64,000 nucleotides of DNA from Aquirufa ecclesiirivi (GTDB lineage Bacteria; Bacteroidota; Bacteroidia; Cytophagales; Spirosomataceae). The notes under the pieces are model-generated. The model saw only the letters and a list, made by a program, of their open reading frames with translations, did no database searches and had not been told where the DNA came from. The first letter of the stretch is position 1, and every line of letters begins with the position of its first letter. The stretch covers positions 276,138 through 340,137 of the forward strand of contig NZ_JAANOP010000003.1 in NCBI RefSeq assembly GCF_011250515.1. The letters are read 5' to 3'. A program made the position numbers and the translations under genes. This document shows, piece by piece, positions 8,253-17,389 of this stretch.

Positions 8253-9791
8253 ATGTTAGCCAAAACCTATGGATGCGCCGTGTTCGGAGTATCTGCCAAC
8301 CTCATCACCATTGAAACGCATGTAGGACAAGGAAGTAAATGTTATTTAGTAGGACTTCCAGATTCCACTATCAAAGAATCCATCCAACGAGTAGAATCCG
8401 CTTTAAAAAATAATGGCTTCTTTTTCCCGAGAAGAAAAGTCATCATAAATCTAGCACCAGCAGACATTCGAAAAGAAGGATCTGCTTATGATTTACCCAT
8501 AGCTTTATCTATTTTAGAAGCATCTGAGCAGGTCGAGTTAAAAGGATTGGAGGACTATGTGATTATGGGCGAACTGGCCCTAGATGGTACCATTCGACCA
8601 ATAAAAGGCGCCTTACCCATCGCATTAGAGGCAAAAAGTCGAGGTATTTCTAAGCTTATCTTACCAGAAGAAAATGCCATTGAAGCTGCTATGGTTGAGG
8701 GCATTGAGGTATTTGGACTCAGCCACCTGAGGGAAACGATACAATTTATTCGGGGGAAAATAACCCTAGAGCCTACTCAAGTCAATGTTCATGCTTTATT
8801 CAACCAAACTCACGACCAATTTGATGTAGACTTTTCCCAAGTTCAGGGGCAAGAAAGCGTCAAAAGGGCCTTTGAAATTGCTGCTGCTGGAGGGCATAAT
8901 TTGATTATGATTGGACCTCCAGGAGCAGGAAAAACGATGTTGGCGAAAAGATTACCGACCATTCTTCCTCCATTTTCTTTAACTGAAGCTTTGGAAGTAA
9001 CTAAAATTCATTCGGTAGCGGGTAAATTAATGGGTAAGCATTCCTTGTTGACACATCGTCCTTTCAGATGTCCGCACCATACGATTTCGAATGCGGCTTT
9101 GGTGGGAGGCGGGTCATTTCCTCAGCCGGGAGAAATATCATTAGCTCATCATGGTGTCTTATTTCTTGACGAACTTCCGGAATTCAATAGAAATGCGTTA
9201 GAAGTCATGCGGCAACCGTTAGAGGATCGCAAAGTGTTTATTTCGAGAGCCAAATGGTCCCTGGAGTTTCCTGCTAATTTTATGTTGGTCGCAAGCATGA
9301 ATCCTTGTCCATGCGGGTACTATAACCACCCCAATAAGGACTGCGTTTGTGGCCCAGGTCAAGTTCAACGTTATTTAAATCGTATTTCAGGACCTTTACT
9401 GGATCGAATTGATATGCACATAGAAATTGTGCCTGTGCATTTTGAAGAAATGAGTCAGGAAAGAGCTGCCGAATCAAGTGAACACGTACGAAAAAGGGTG
9501 ATTGATGCCAGAATTATCCAACAAAATCGATTCATCCCATTTCCCAAAATCCACTCCAATGCCATGATGGCCAGCCAGCAGGTTAATGAATTTTGCCATC
9601 TGGATGAGCCATCCCAACAATTATTATCCGTAGCGATGGACAAACTTCAACTATCTGCCCGAGCTTATGACAAAATTCGTAAAGTAGCTCGTACGATTGC
9701 CGATTTGGCAAAGTCGGAGAATATATTCTCCGAACACATAGCAGAAGCTATTACCTATCGAAATTTAGATAGAGAAAATTGGGCAGGATGA
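8253..9791 (+). CDS. YifB/ComM family Mg-chelatase-like AAA ATPase
   Basis: 512 residues. An N-terminal Lon-protease-like (ChlI) domain (TYGCAVFGVSANLITIETHVG, in segments TYGCAVFGVSA and LITIETHV) precedes the AAA core with Walker A GPPGAGKTM, Walker B VLFLDELPEF and a C-terminal Mg-chelatase-type helical domain including the CPCG...C cysteine cluster (MNPCPCGYYNH). ComM acts as a branch-migration helicase during natural transformation in Proteobacteria; in Bacteroidota the role is presumed similar. Full family length. Confidence 0.95.
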   Translation: MLAKTYGCAVFGVSANLITIETHVGQGSKCYLVGLPDSTIKESIQRVESALKNNGFFFPRRKVIINLAPADIRKEGSAYDLPIALSILEASEQVELKGLEDYVIMGELALDGTIRPIKGALPIALEAKSRGISKLILPEENAIEAAMVEGIEVFGLSHLRETIQFIRGKITLEPTQVNVHALFNQTHDQFDVDFSQVQGQESVKRAFEIAAAGGHNLIMIGPPGAGKTMLAKRLPTILPPFSLTEALEVTKIHSVAGKLMGKHSLLTHRPFRCPHHTISNAALVGGGSFPQPGEISLAHHGVLFLDELPEFNRNALEVMRQPLEDRKVFISRAKWSLEFPANFMLVASMNPCPCGYYNHPNKDCVCGPGQVQRYLNRISGPLLDRIDMHIEIVPVHFEEMSQERAAESSEHVRKRVIDARIIQQNRFIPFPKIHSNAMMASQQVNEFCHLDEPSQQLLSVAMDKLQLSARAYDKIRKVARTIADLAKSENIFSEHIAEAITYRNLDRENWAG

Positions 9792-9793
9792 TG

Positions 9794-9801
9794 TATTTTT
9801 G
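9794..9801 (+). promoter_or_regulatory. Candidate -7 element of the thioredoxin-fold gene
   Basis: TATTTTTG, exact fit to TAnnTTTG, 17 bases before ATG 9818 and just after the preceding stop. No TTG at 17-23 bases upstream. Confidence 0.4.
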
Positions 9802-9817
9802 AAAAAAATACCTTTTT

Positions 9818-10831
9818 ATGCGCCTATCTTCTTTGATGCTATTTCTATTTATGTGCCTGATTCAACCCTTAACGGCACAAAAAATTGACCAAAATAAATC
9901 TTTTAGACCATTTATTCCCATTGAAGAAATATTTAAAAAAGCAGCAAAAGAAAATAAACCGGTATTTTTTGAAGCCTTTTTGCCCTCATGTTCGCATTGT
10001 ATCGCTTACGACAAAACCTTAAGTTCACCTGCTATCAAGGCGTATTTGGACAAAAATTTCCATGCTTATCAGTTGGATTTGAGTAAACCTGAAAACAATG
10101 CTTTTTTACGTTCCCGCAAAATTTTCATTCCATCAACCCCTTCTTTTATCGTCTTTTCTCCTCAAGGTAAAGTTTGGAATATTGAGCCCGTGGGTGAATC
10201 GACAAATTCGGTGAATGGCATTATCAAATTGTTGGATGCCGCTAAAAACCCATTGCAAAACCATGCCCAACTAGTAGAACGTTATACAATAGGTGAAAGA
10301 AATAAAGAAAACATGATTTCTGCAGCCTATTTTACACGTTTAAGTTTGGATACAGCAAAAAATATAACTCTCGTCAATGACTTAGTAAAATTGATTAAAC
10401 CAGAGGAATTCGAGGGCGAAACTAGCTTTTTACTGATTCAGAAAGTCATGATGGATGATGACAATGCCCTGTTCCATCATTTTATTACTCATATCAAAAA
10501 CTACCAAAGTAAATTTGATAGTGTCGAAGTTAAGCAAACCGCCGAAAATACCATCATGACAAGTTTGTATAGTGGCCGTGCGAGAAGCTATAGTCCAGAG
10601 CGACTACAAAGTTTAAAAAATGGTTTACAAGCGATTGGACTAAAACCTCAACAAATTGCTGCTCGATTTATCTACCTGGAGGTATTAATTGATTTAGATA
10701 AAAAGTTAGTCGATCAAGCAGTGGCAAGGGTCAAAAATTACTACGGTGGAAAGGCGATTCCAGAAAAAGAAAAGGAGTTTTGGTGTAAACTTTTGAAAAA
10801 GTCGGGTAGTATGGAGTGCTTACTTCCTTAA
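9818..10831 (+). CDS. Secreted thioredoxin-fold protein
   Basis: 337 residues. A signal peptide of about 20 residues ends at TAQ. A thioredoxin fold follows with active site CSHC in FLPSCSHCIAYDK and the cis-Pro loop IPSTPSFIVFSPQGKV. A helical C-terminal half of about 180 residues follows, with no recognised domain. It is probably a periplasmic disulfide reductase or sensor similar to DsbD-gamma/thioredoxin-like_7 proteins. Convergent genes are absent; the M28 peptidase follows 99 bases on. Substrate unknown. Confidence 0.8.
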   Translation: MRLSSLMLFLFMCLIQPLTAQKIDQNKSFRPFIPIEEIFKKAAKENKPVFFEAFLPSCSHCIAYDKTLSSPAIKAYLDKNFHAYQLDLSKPENNAFLRSRKIFIPSTPSFIVFSPQGKVWNIEPVGESTNSVNGIIKLLDAAKNPLQNHAQLVERYTIGERNKENMISAAYFTRLSLDTAKNITLVNDLVKLIKPEEFEGETSFLLIQKVMMDDDNALFHHFITHIKNYQSKFDSVEVKQTAENTIMTSLYSGRARSYSPERLQSLKNGLQAIGLKPQQIAARFIYLEVLIDLDKKLVDQAVARVKNYYGGKAIPEKEKEFWCKLLKKSGSMECLLP

Positions 10832-10864
10832 ATATCCATTTATATAAAATCCTCTGGAAACGAA

Positions 10865-10895
10865 TTGGTATTTTGCTCAAAAAAAAGTAAATTTC
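10865..10895 (+). promoter_or_regulatory. Weak candidate promoter of the M28 peptidase
   Basis: TTG at 10865-10867 and TAAATTTC at 10888-10895 (one mismatch to TAnnTTTG), spacer 20. The peptidase ATG is at 10931. Confidence 0.25.
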
Positions 10896-10930
10896 TGAAT
10901 CGTAAGCCTTCATCCTATTTAAACTAATCC

Positions 10931-12421
10931 ATGAAGAAAAGTATATTATCCATCTTTATCTTTGTTTTCATCATCGCTTCTTTTGGTTTCACTCCTTCTA
11001 TTGGAGGTGAGGAAAGTTTAGAGTCGGTGTTTAAGCGCATTAAAGAGGAGGTTGATCAAAATTCATTGGCTTATACTTCATTAGGTACTGCCTGCCAAAC
11101 TTTAGGTCATCGCTTGACTGGCAGCGAGAAAGGGAAAAAAGCGGAAGAATTTGCGTTTAATCTCTTCAAAAAATACGGTTTTCGGGATACTAAATTTCAA
11201 GGTTTCCAAGTGGAAGCTTGGGCAAGAGATACTGTAACACTTTCCATAGCCCCTCCTAAATCCGATGATTTCAGAGAAGTACCGGTAGTTTCTTTAGCGA
11301 TGACACCTGTAGAAGCGAATATTACAGGAGCCATGGTGGATATGGGAAATGGCCTTGATGTCGATTTTGAATCAAAAAAAGAACAAATCAAGGGTAAGGT
11401 AGCAGTGATGAACATAGGTTTGGTAGATCCCAAACCAGGACAAAAGAACCTTCACCGATCGGAGAAGACCGCTTTAGCCATTCAATACGGAGCCATTGGG
11501 GTGATTTTTGTGAATACAGTCAAAGGACAAATTTTATTAACTGGTACCGCCTCGGTTACTGGAAATTTAATATCCATCCCTGCCGTATGTATCAGTTGGG
11601 AAAGTGGTGTTGAAATCCGCAAATGGATGCTAGAGCAACCCGGACTATTGAGTTTAATCGAAATGCACAATGTGAGCAAACCAATTAAAGCACGCAATGT
11701 AGTGGCTACCTTGAAAGGCGACAATAAAAAATACCGCAAGGAGAAAATCATCATTGGTGGTCACTTAGATTCTTGGGATTTATCCACGGGTGCCATCGAC
11801 AATGGCATTGGTTCGTTTTCGGTCATTGATATCGCCAGAACATTCAAGGCATTGGGCCTAAAAAACAAAAGAACGATTGAATTTGTCGCTTTCATGGGTG
11901 AAGAAGAAGGATTGCTTGGTTCTAAAGCCTACATCGAAAGAGCCAAAAAAACGGGTGAAATTGATGAAATCGTGTACATGATTAATTTAGACATGACAAA
12001 CAATGTTTTTGGTTTCAATGCAGGAGGAAGAGACGAGTTAGTCGCTTTGTTAAAAGAAATTGGCAATAAAATCAAATCGATTGATCCTGCTTTTGGAAAT
12101 GAAATAAGCAACAGTGCTGGCTTACACTCTGATCATCAGTCGTTTTTATTGGAAGGAATTCCAGCGAGTGCTCCTATGGGCCGATTAGAGAAACGGGTGT
12201 TAGATTGCTATCATGCCAATTGTGACTCTTTTGATCTGGTCAACAAAAAAGAATTAGAAAGTACCGTAAAATACACAGCTATGTTGTTGTACGGAGTAGC
12301 CAATGCCAACTCCATTCCAGCCAAAAAACTAGATTTTTACTCCACTCGTGATTTCTTCATCAAACAAAATTTGAGAAGAGATTTAGAGCTAGGTAATGAA
12401 TGGCGCTGGGGTAAAGATTAA
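10931..12421 (+). CDS. M28 family zinc aminopeptidase with PA domain
   Basis: 496 residues. Signal peptide of about 25 residues, then a protease-associated (PA) insert at about 130-260 (region AIQYGAIGVIFVNT). The M28 metal-binding set follows: GGHLDSWDLSTGAIDNGIG (His and bridging Asp), MGEEEGLLGS (Glu pair), NLDMT and HSDHQSF. The length matches secreted M28 aminopeptidases/carboxypeptidases of the plasma glutamate carboxypeptidase type. It likely degrades peptides in the periplasm or outside the cell. It lies alone between the thioredoxin-fold gene and ftsZ. Confidence 0.92.
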   Translation: MKKSILSIFIFVFIIASFGFTPSIGGEESLESVFKRIKEEVDQNSLAYTSLGTACQTLGHRLTGSEKGKKAEEFAFNLFKKYGFRDTKFQGFQVEAWARDTVTLSIAPPKSDDFREVPVVSLAMTPVEANITGAMVDMGNGLDVDFESKKEQIKGKVAVMNIGLVDPKPGQKNLHRSEKTALAIQYGAIGVIFVNTVKGQILLTGTASVTGNLISIPAVCISWESGVEIRKWMLEQPGLLSLIEMHNVSKPIKARNVVATLKGDNKKYRKEKIIIGGHLDSWDLSTGAIDNGIGSFSVIDIARTFKALGLKNKRTIEFVAFMGEEEGLLGSKAYIERAKKTGEIDEIVYMINLDMTNNVFGFNAGGRDELVALLKEIGNKIKSIDPAFGNEISNSAGLHSDHQSFLLEGIPASAPMGRLEKRVLDCYHANCDSFDLVNKKELESTVKYTAMLLYGVANANSIPAKKLDFYSTRDFFIKQNLRRDLELGNEWRWGKD

Positions 12422-12476
12422 ACAGCATACATTCGATTTCATTTATTAGATTATTCCCTAAAAGCATATTTACATC

Positions 12477-13763
12477 ATGAATAACCAGAACCCTTCCTTT
12501 TTCGATCATAAAATGGAAATTGTTCCTGAATCTTCTTTCAAATCCATCATCAAAGTTATTGGTATTGGTGGTGGAGGCTCTAATGCGGTTCGCCACATGG
12601 ATAACATGAAGATCAAAGGAGCGGATTTGATTATTTGCAACACAGATTCGCAAGCCTTGGCATCGAATCCTGTTAAGACGAAAATCAAATTAGGAGAACA
12701 AGGGCTTGGTGCTGGAACTGATCCTGAGGTAGGGAAATTAGCTGCATTAGACAGTATTGATAAGATTAATGCCGTATTAACTAGTGGTACTGAAATGCTT
12801 TTCATTACCGCAGGTATGGGAGGAGGTACAGGAACAGGAGCTGCCCCAGTTGTAGCTGAAATTGCTAGAAAAAGAGGTTTATTAACGGTGGCTGTGGTGA
12901 CTGCCCCTTATGCTTGGGAAGGTCGGGAAAAAATCCAGTATGCCTTAACAGGAATCCAAGAATTAAAAACCTATTGTGACACTGTCCTAGTTGTCATGAA
13001 TGATAAGCTAGCTCAAATTTATGAGAAACTGGCTGTCAAAGATGCTTTTGCGAAAGCAGATGATGTTCTGGCTAAAGCTGTAAAAAGTGTGGTAGACGTT
13101 ATTGCCAAACCTGGAGATATCAATACGGACTTTATGGACGTTAAGAAGGTATTGAAAAATGCAGGGCAAGCCATGATGAGTTCCGCATTGGGAAAAGGCG
13201 AAGACCGTGCATTTCAAGCCATTGCGGAAGCTTTAGAATCTCCATTATTAAATTCTCAGGAAATCAAAGGTGCCAAACGCATCTTAGTTACAGTTTCCAC
13301 AAGTTCGGAACATGCTTTGGTCATGAGCGAACAAAATATCATCATTGAATACTTGAATGGGCGTATTAATGACCAAGCAGATATGGTGAAATTTGGTTTC
13401 TCTACCGATGATGAATTGGGAGAGGATTTATACCTAACTGTGATAGCGGCTGGATTTGAACATGAGCAAAATGCTTTGGATGATTTCTTATTCAGCGATA
13501 CTAGACATTATGGAACAGCCAATAAGCCTGCCTCATTAATCTCGGGTGCTACTGTTGAATTTGATGAGTTCGGAGCTACGAACTCTGCCTCCACAGAAAG
13601 TGAAGAAGTTCGTTTCCAGAAAATGGTAGACCATTACAAAAAAGGGGGACCCGATGAAAGCGACTTCGCCATTCCTACCTATCAAAGAAATCAAATCCCC
13701 TTGTATGATTTAAGTCGAATTCCTCAAGAAGAGTGGATTGAAACTCCATTGTACGAGAATTAA
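12477..13763 (+). CDS. ftsZ: Cell division protein FtsZ
   Basis: 428 residues. The GTP-binding tubulin signature GGGTGTG is at 115-121, and the synergy T7 loop NTDFMD at 216-221 keeps the catalytic Asn216/Asp218/Asp221. The fold is complete to about residue 335. The tail contains DFAIPTYQR near 397-405, resembling the FtsZ C-terminal peptide that binds FtsA, but 23 more residues follow (ending EEWIETPLYEN), which is unusual. No ftsA, ftsQ or mur gene is near, so it is outside a dcw cluster. It could be the only FtsZ, relocated, or a second paralogue. Its stop shares TTAA with the cutC stop. Confidence 0.94.
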   Translation: MNNQNPSFFDHKMEIVPESSFKSIIKVIGIGGGGSNAVRHMDNMKIKGADLIICNTDSQALASNPVKTKIKLGEQGLGAGTDPEVGKLAALDSIDKINAVLTSGTEMLFITAGMGGGTGTGAAPVVAEIARKRGLLTVAVVTAPYAWEGREKIQYALTGIQELKTYCDTVLVVMNDKLAQIYEKLAVKDAFAKADDVLAKAVKSVVDVIAKPGDINTDFMDVKKVLKNAGQAMMSSALGKGEDRAFQAIAEALESPLLNSQEIKGAKRILVTVSTSSEHALVMSEQNIIIEYLNGRINDQADMVKFGFSTDDELGEDLYLTVIAAGFEHEQNALDDFLFSDTRHYGTANKPASLISGATVEFDEFGATNSASTESEEVRFQKMVDHYKKGGPDESDFAIPTYQRNQIPLYDLSRIPQEEWIETPLYEN

Positions 13764-14518
13764 CAGTTTTTGATTTTAAAAACTATTTCACGAATAATTT
13801 CTTGACTGGCATAAGCTACCTCAAATTCTGAGATTTCGGCTACTCCACCCATGGAAATACCTGGCCTGCGGTATTTCATGTCCGACTCTCGTGTGGTTCT
13901 TGCACTAAGATGAACGGCATCTACACCGGCATCTACTAGTTGTAAGCAATTTTGAGGATTTACTCCACTGCCTGCCATGATTTGAATTCGACCTTGAGCG
14001 GCTTCTACCAAAGTAGCTATTGCTTCAATTCCATCCATGGCTTTGTTTTTTTGACCTGAGGTCAAAATTCGATTAAATCCTAGATCAATTAATGCCTCCA
14101 TCACTTCCAAAGGTTCCCTAGAGACATCAATGGCCCGATGACAAGTTAGCTCGGCAGATTCACCAACAATATATTTGACTTCCTTTAAAAAATTCAGATC
14201 GATGTCGCCATGGGGATTTAGTGCCCCAATAACCAAACCATGCACTCCCAAAGTAAGATATTGGTCTATCTCGGCTAACATGGTTTTTTTTTCATAAGAA
14301 TCATAACAGAAATCGCCACCACGCGCTCTCACCATCACATGAATTCCCAAAGATGTTTGAGTTAAGGCTTCTAAAACTAGACCAGCGGAGGGACTTGTTC
14401 CTCCTTCCCATGGTGAAGCACATAATTCTACACGATCAGCTCCTGCCTGATCGGCGGCTAAACAAGAAAAAAGGGAATAACTACAAACTTCTACCGAGAT
14501 CGTACGGGATTCTGACAT
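13760..14518 (-). CDS. cutC: CutC family protein (copper homeostasis / PF03932 TIM barrel)
   Basis: 252 residues. Family motifs: VEVCSYSLFSCLAADQAGADRVELC at the N-terminus (VEVCSYS, AGADRVELC), GGTSPSAG, HVMVRARGGDFCYD, LTCHRAID and MAGSGVNP. A TIM-barrel protein whose original copper-tolerance role in E. coli is now debated; enzymatic activity is not established. Convergent with ftsZ with a 4-base overlap. Confidence 0.95.
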   Translation of the reverse strand: MSESRTISVEVCSYSLFSCLAADQAGADRVELCASPWEGGTSPSAGLVLEALTQTSLGIHVMVRARGGDFCYDSYEKKTMLAEIDQYLTLGVHGLVIGALNPHGDIDLNFLKEVKYIVGESAELTCHRAIDVSREPLEVMEALIDLGFNRILTSGQKNKAMDGIEAIATLVEAAQGRIQIMAGSGVNPQNCLQLVDAGVDAVHLSARTTRESDMKYRRPGISMGGVAEISEFEVAYASQEIIREIVFKIKNC

Positions 14519-14608
14519 AAAAAATAGGGCTCTATAAGCGTTAAAACCAGTTTATTTTTATTTATTCAAAATTTAAAAAATAAATCTTTCATAAATATTT
14601 TTTTATTT

Positions 14609-14616
14609 TACTTTTG
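14609..14616 (+). promoter_or_regulatory. Candidate -7 element of the DUF2795 gene
   Basis: TACTTTTG, exact fit to TAnnTTTG, 82 bases before ATG 14699. The resulting leader would carry the repeated palindromes at 14631-14692. No clear TTG upstream. Confidence 0.4.
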
Positions 14617-14630
14617 CAGTCCGATAAATC

Positions 14631-14692
14631 TTTGATTCTTAAGAATCTAAAAGAGAAAAGGACAAAAATTTGAATCTTTAAGAATTAAAATT
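14631..14692 (+). repeat. Tandem imperfect palindromes in the DUF2795 leader
   Basis: Two related units start at 14631 and 14669, each reading TTTGA(A)TCTT(T)AAGAAT followed by A/T. The first contains a perfect 14-bp palindrome, GATTCTTAAGAATC, at 14634-14647; the second is an imperfect version. Spacing is 38 bases. They could bind a dimeric regulator at two sites, or fold as 5' leader hairpins. Confidence 0.5.
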
Positions 14693-14698
14693 AAACAT

Positions 14699-14920
14699 AT
14701 GTACTGGACACTAGAACTTGCCTCCTATTTAGAAGATGCACCATGGCCTGCTTCAAAAGATGAATTAATTGACTACGCAATTCGTACAGGATCTCCCTTA
14801 GAAGTGGTAGAGAACTTGCAAGAATTAGAGGATGATGGTCAACCTTTTGAGAGCATCGAAGAGATTTGGCCTGATTACCCAACCAAAGACGACTTCTTCT
14901 TCAATGAGGACGAATATTAA
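14699..14920 (+). CDS. DUF2795 domain-containing protein
   Basis: 73 residues, very acidic (C-terminus DDFFFNEDEY). The pattern YWTLELASYLEDAPWPASKDELIDYAIRTG (in parts, LASYLEDAPWPASKDELIDY) is the DUF2795 fold, a small helical domain conserved in most Bacteroidota and also fused to other domains. Function unknown. An 82-base leader with two palindromes precedes it, and an intrinsic terminator follows its stop, so it is probably a single-gene transcript that is highly expressed. Its stop shares TTAA with the glpD stop. Confidence 0.93.
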   Translation: MYWTLELASYLEDAPWPASKDELIDYAIRTGSPLEVVENLQELEDDGQPFESIEEIWPDYPTKDDFFFNEDEY

Positions 14921-16500
14921 TGAAAGGAGGCGAAAGCCTCTTTTTTTATGTCCTTAATCAATTTCCCCTTCACTTGATCTCTCAAACTAATCCCCCAACG
15001 GCGGTATAAAATATCTTCCCAACATTCCGCCATTTCATAATTTTTCAAATAATTCAATTCTCCTTGTAAATAAGGTAAAGATGCGTGGATTAACTCCAAA
15101 CCACCCTTTTCTCTTTCACAATACTCCAATACTTTCAAGGCAGTGAATCCATATATTTCCCGCAAATGACGGGCACTTAAATCACTAATATTGAGCGATT
15201 TAATTCTTTGTTGCCAAAAAATCTCATCGATCTTCTCACCTCCAAAAAGCACATAGTCTTTGGTATGACAGTTTTGTTTATGTCGATGTAAAACTTCTTC
15301 TTCCACCACATTCATCGTATCTTCTGCCATAACACGATAGGTCGTCCATTTACCTCCCATAATGCTTACCAACTTACTTCGTTGGTCTACTTCTACTTCA
15401 TGATCACGTACCAAAGACTTGGTGTCTGATTGCATCGCATCCGAAAGGCCTACTTGCAATAAAGGTCTTTGACCTACGAATCCAGAACAAACATCTTCTT
15501 GACTAGCCATATTTAAGGCAAAACGATTAAAATAATCCAATAAATAGGCCTCTTCTTCCGCTCTAATCTTGGGATCTTCCATCAATTCATCGGGTTCATC
15601 CGTTGTTCCAACGAGCACATAATCTCTCCATGGGATAATGAATACCACCCGACCATCATCTGTTTTTGGAATTAATAAAGCCGTATCCCCCGACCAAAAG
15701 GATTTAGGCAATACGATATGAGCACCTCTTGAAACTTTCATTCTGGGTTTCAACTTCAAGTTGGCCAATTGTCGGATATGATCGGTAAAAGGCCCTGTGG
15801 CATTTACTACCACTTTACAACTTACTTCATGTTCCTCTCCGTCTATTAAATCCTTAAAATGAATCTTTTTGATTTTTAAGCTTTTTGGACTTAAACCAAA
15901 GTGACTTAATTCACAGTAATTTAAGATGGCGGCCCCTTCCTTTTCGGCCGATTGCAAAATTGCCAAGGCATAGCGCGCGTCATTAAGCTGGCCATCGTAA
16001 TATAAAATCCCGCCAGACATTCCTTTCACTTTCAGATTAGGCACTAATTGTTCCATGCGTTGATTGCCTAATCCTTGACTGTTTTTCAAATTTGTTACCC
16101 CCGAGATTCGATCATACAACCACATACCTATGCCATAATAAATTCGATCCCACCAAGAATAACAGGGAGTCAATAATGCCAAAGGGTGAGCTAAATGTGG
16201 CGCATTTTGCAACATCACTTTACGTTCATGTAAAGCCTTATACACCATTTTAAATTGCTGCCAATCAACATTCCTGACGGCTTGTTCTAAGTAACGAACT
16301 CCACCATGAACCAATTTAGTGGATTTGGAGGAGGTTTGTCCAGCAAAATCCCCTTTTTCAATCAATAAAACTTTATAACCACGCAATACTGCATCCAGTG
16401 CCACACCAGCACCTGTTGCCCCACCCCCTATGATACAAATATCATATTCAGATTCATTTGCTTTAATTTTTTGAAATTGATCAATCCGGGAAAATGCCAT
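14917..16500 (-). CDS. glpD: FAD-dependent glycerol-3-phosphate dehydrogenase
   Basis: 527 residues. N-terminal FAD dinucleotide site YDICIIGGGATGAGVALDAVLRGY (core GGGATGAG), followed by KSTKLVHGGVRYLEQ and TDEPDE, and the C-terminal DAO_C region. It oxidises sn-glycerol 3-phosphate to dihydroxyacetone phosphate and passes electrons to quinone at the inner membrane. It works after GlpF and GlpK, which lie 9 kb away at 25.5-27.7 kb, so it is not in their operon. No glpR-like regulator is seen. Its 3' end also encodes the terminator of the convergent DUF2795 gene. Confidence 0.97.
   Translation of the reverse strand: MAFSRIDQFQKIKANESEYDICIIGGGATGAGVALDAVLRGYKVLLIEKGDFAGQTSSKSTKLVHGGVRYLEQAVRNVDWQQFKMVYKALHERKVMLQNAPHLAHPLALLTPCYSWWDRIYYGIGMWLYDRISGVTNLKNSQGLGNQRMEQLVPNLKVKGMSGGILYYDGQLNDARYALAILQSAEKEGAAILNYCELSHFGLSPKSLKIKKIHFKDLIDGEEHEVSCKVVVNATGPFTDHIRQLANLKLKPRMKVSRGAHIVLPKSFWSGDTALLIPKTDDGRVVFIIPWRDYVLVGTTDEPDELMEDPKIRAEEEAYLLDYFNRFALNMASQEDVCSGFVGQRPLLQVGLSDAMQSDTKSLVRDHEVEVDQRSKLVSIMGGKWTTYRVMAEDTMNVVEEEVLHRHKQNCHTKDYVLFGGEKIDEIFWQQRIKSLNISDLSARHLREIYGFTALKVLEYCEREKGGLELIHASLPYLQGELNYLKNYEMAECWEDILYRRWGISLRDQVKGKLIKDIKKEAFASFH
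14923..14947 (+). terminator. Intrinsic terminator of the DUF2795 gene, inside the glpD 3' end
   Basis: Stem GAGGC at 14927-14931, GAAA tetraloop, GCCTC at 14936-14940, then seven T. Adding the flanking A-T pairs and one G-U the stem reaches nine pairs. It lies within the last codons of glpD on the opposite strand. Confidence 0.85.
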
Positions 16501-16585
16501 GTACTAAATTTAAGCTTGAAAAATCCGTAATCCGACGAATTTACTAAAGAATCAGGAAAATAAAACCGAAAAGATTCCATTAATA

Positions 16586-16617
16586 TTGATATAAATGAAA
16601 GAGATTTTATAATTTTG
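16586..16617 (+). promoter_or_regulatory. Candidate promoter of the TPR gene
   Basis: TTG at 16586-16588, 21-base spacer and TAATTTTG at 16610-16617, an exact -7 fit. The leader of about 68 bases has a small hairpin near its 5' end: ATGGGT at 16628-16633, loop CTGT, ACCCAT at 16638-16643. Confidence 0.5.
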
Positions 16618-16689
16618 CAAACCTTTGATGGGTCTGTACCCATGTAATGAAAGGATAATACAATTAGACTCCTGAAATAAGGACGTAAT

Positions 16690-17367
16690 ATGGCAAAGAA
16701 AGAAACTAAAGAAACGATTGAAATTATTGAAAGCCCAGAGGCGCTACAACAAGAGTTAACCAAGGTCACTGGATTTTTTGAGCAAAATAAAACTTCCATA
16801 TTAGGATTAGGCGCCATCATCGTGGCCTTAGTAGTAGGAACCTTAGGTTATAAGTGGTACACCCAGACTCAAGATGAGGAAGGTGAGAAGAAATTATTCA
16901 AAGCTGTTTATGCTTTTGAATCTGATTCCTTATCAAAAGCTACCAAGGAATTAAATAAGATTTCTGACGAATTCGGTGGAAATACGCAAAATTTAGCTGA
17001 TTTATATCAAGGTATCGCCTTATTGAAGCAAGGTAAATTTGATCAATCCATTGAAAAATTGAAGAACTTCAGCAGTGGTGATTTATTAGTGCAAGCAAGA
17101 GCTTATTCCTTAATTGGAGATGCTTACGTAGAAAAGAAATCATATGGCGAAGCTATTGATTATTACAAAAAAGCCGCTGATTATAAGCCAAACAAATTCT
17201 TTACTCCTACTTACCTGTTAAAATTGGCTACGGCATATGAAGCGAATAAACAAGGAAAAGAAGCCTTAGCTGCTTACACGGACATCACGGAAAAATTTCC
17301 AGAGTCGGCAGAAGCTGTACCTGCTAAGAAATATAAAGCTCAACTAGAAAGCTCTATCTCTGAATAA
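16690..17367 (+). CDS. Tetratricopeptide-repeat inner-membrane protein (YfgM-like)
   Basis: 225 residues. An acidic/basic cytoplasmic N-terminus of about 37 residues, one helix at about 38-57 (ILGLGAIIVALVVGTLGY), then TPR-type helical pairs to the end (ADLYQGIALLKQGKFDQSIE, YGEAIDYYKKAADYKP, KEALAAYTDITEKFP). The single N-terminal anchor and TPR tail resemble YfgM, a SecYEG-associated periplasmic chaperone, but homology is by layout only. It precedes ribH by 72 bases with a hairpin in the gap. Confidence 0.85.
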   Translation: MAKKETKETIEIIESPEALQQELTKVTGFFEQNKTSILGLGAIIVALVVGTLGYKWYTQTQDEEGEKKLFKAVYAFESDSLSKATKELNKISDEFGGNTQNLADLYQGIALLKQGKFDQSIEKLKNFSSGDLLVQARAYSLIGDAYVEKKSYGEAIDYYKKAADYKPNKFFTPTYLLKLATAYEANKQGKEALAAYTDITEKFPESAEAVPAKKYKAQLESSISE

Positions 17368-17389
17368 TTAGATAAATTTTTATATCAGA

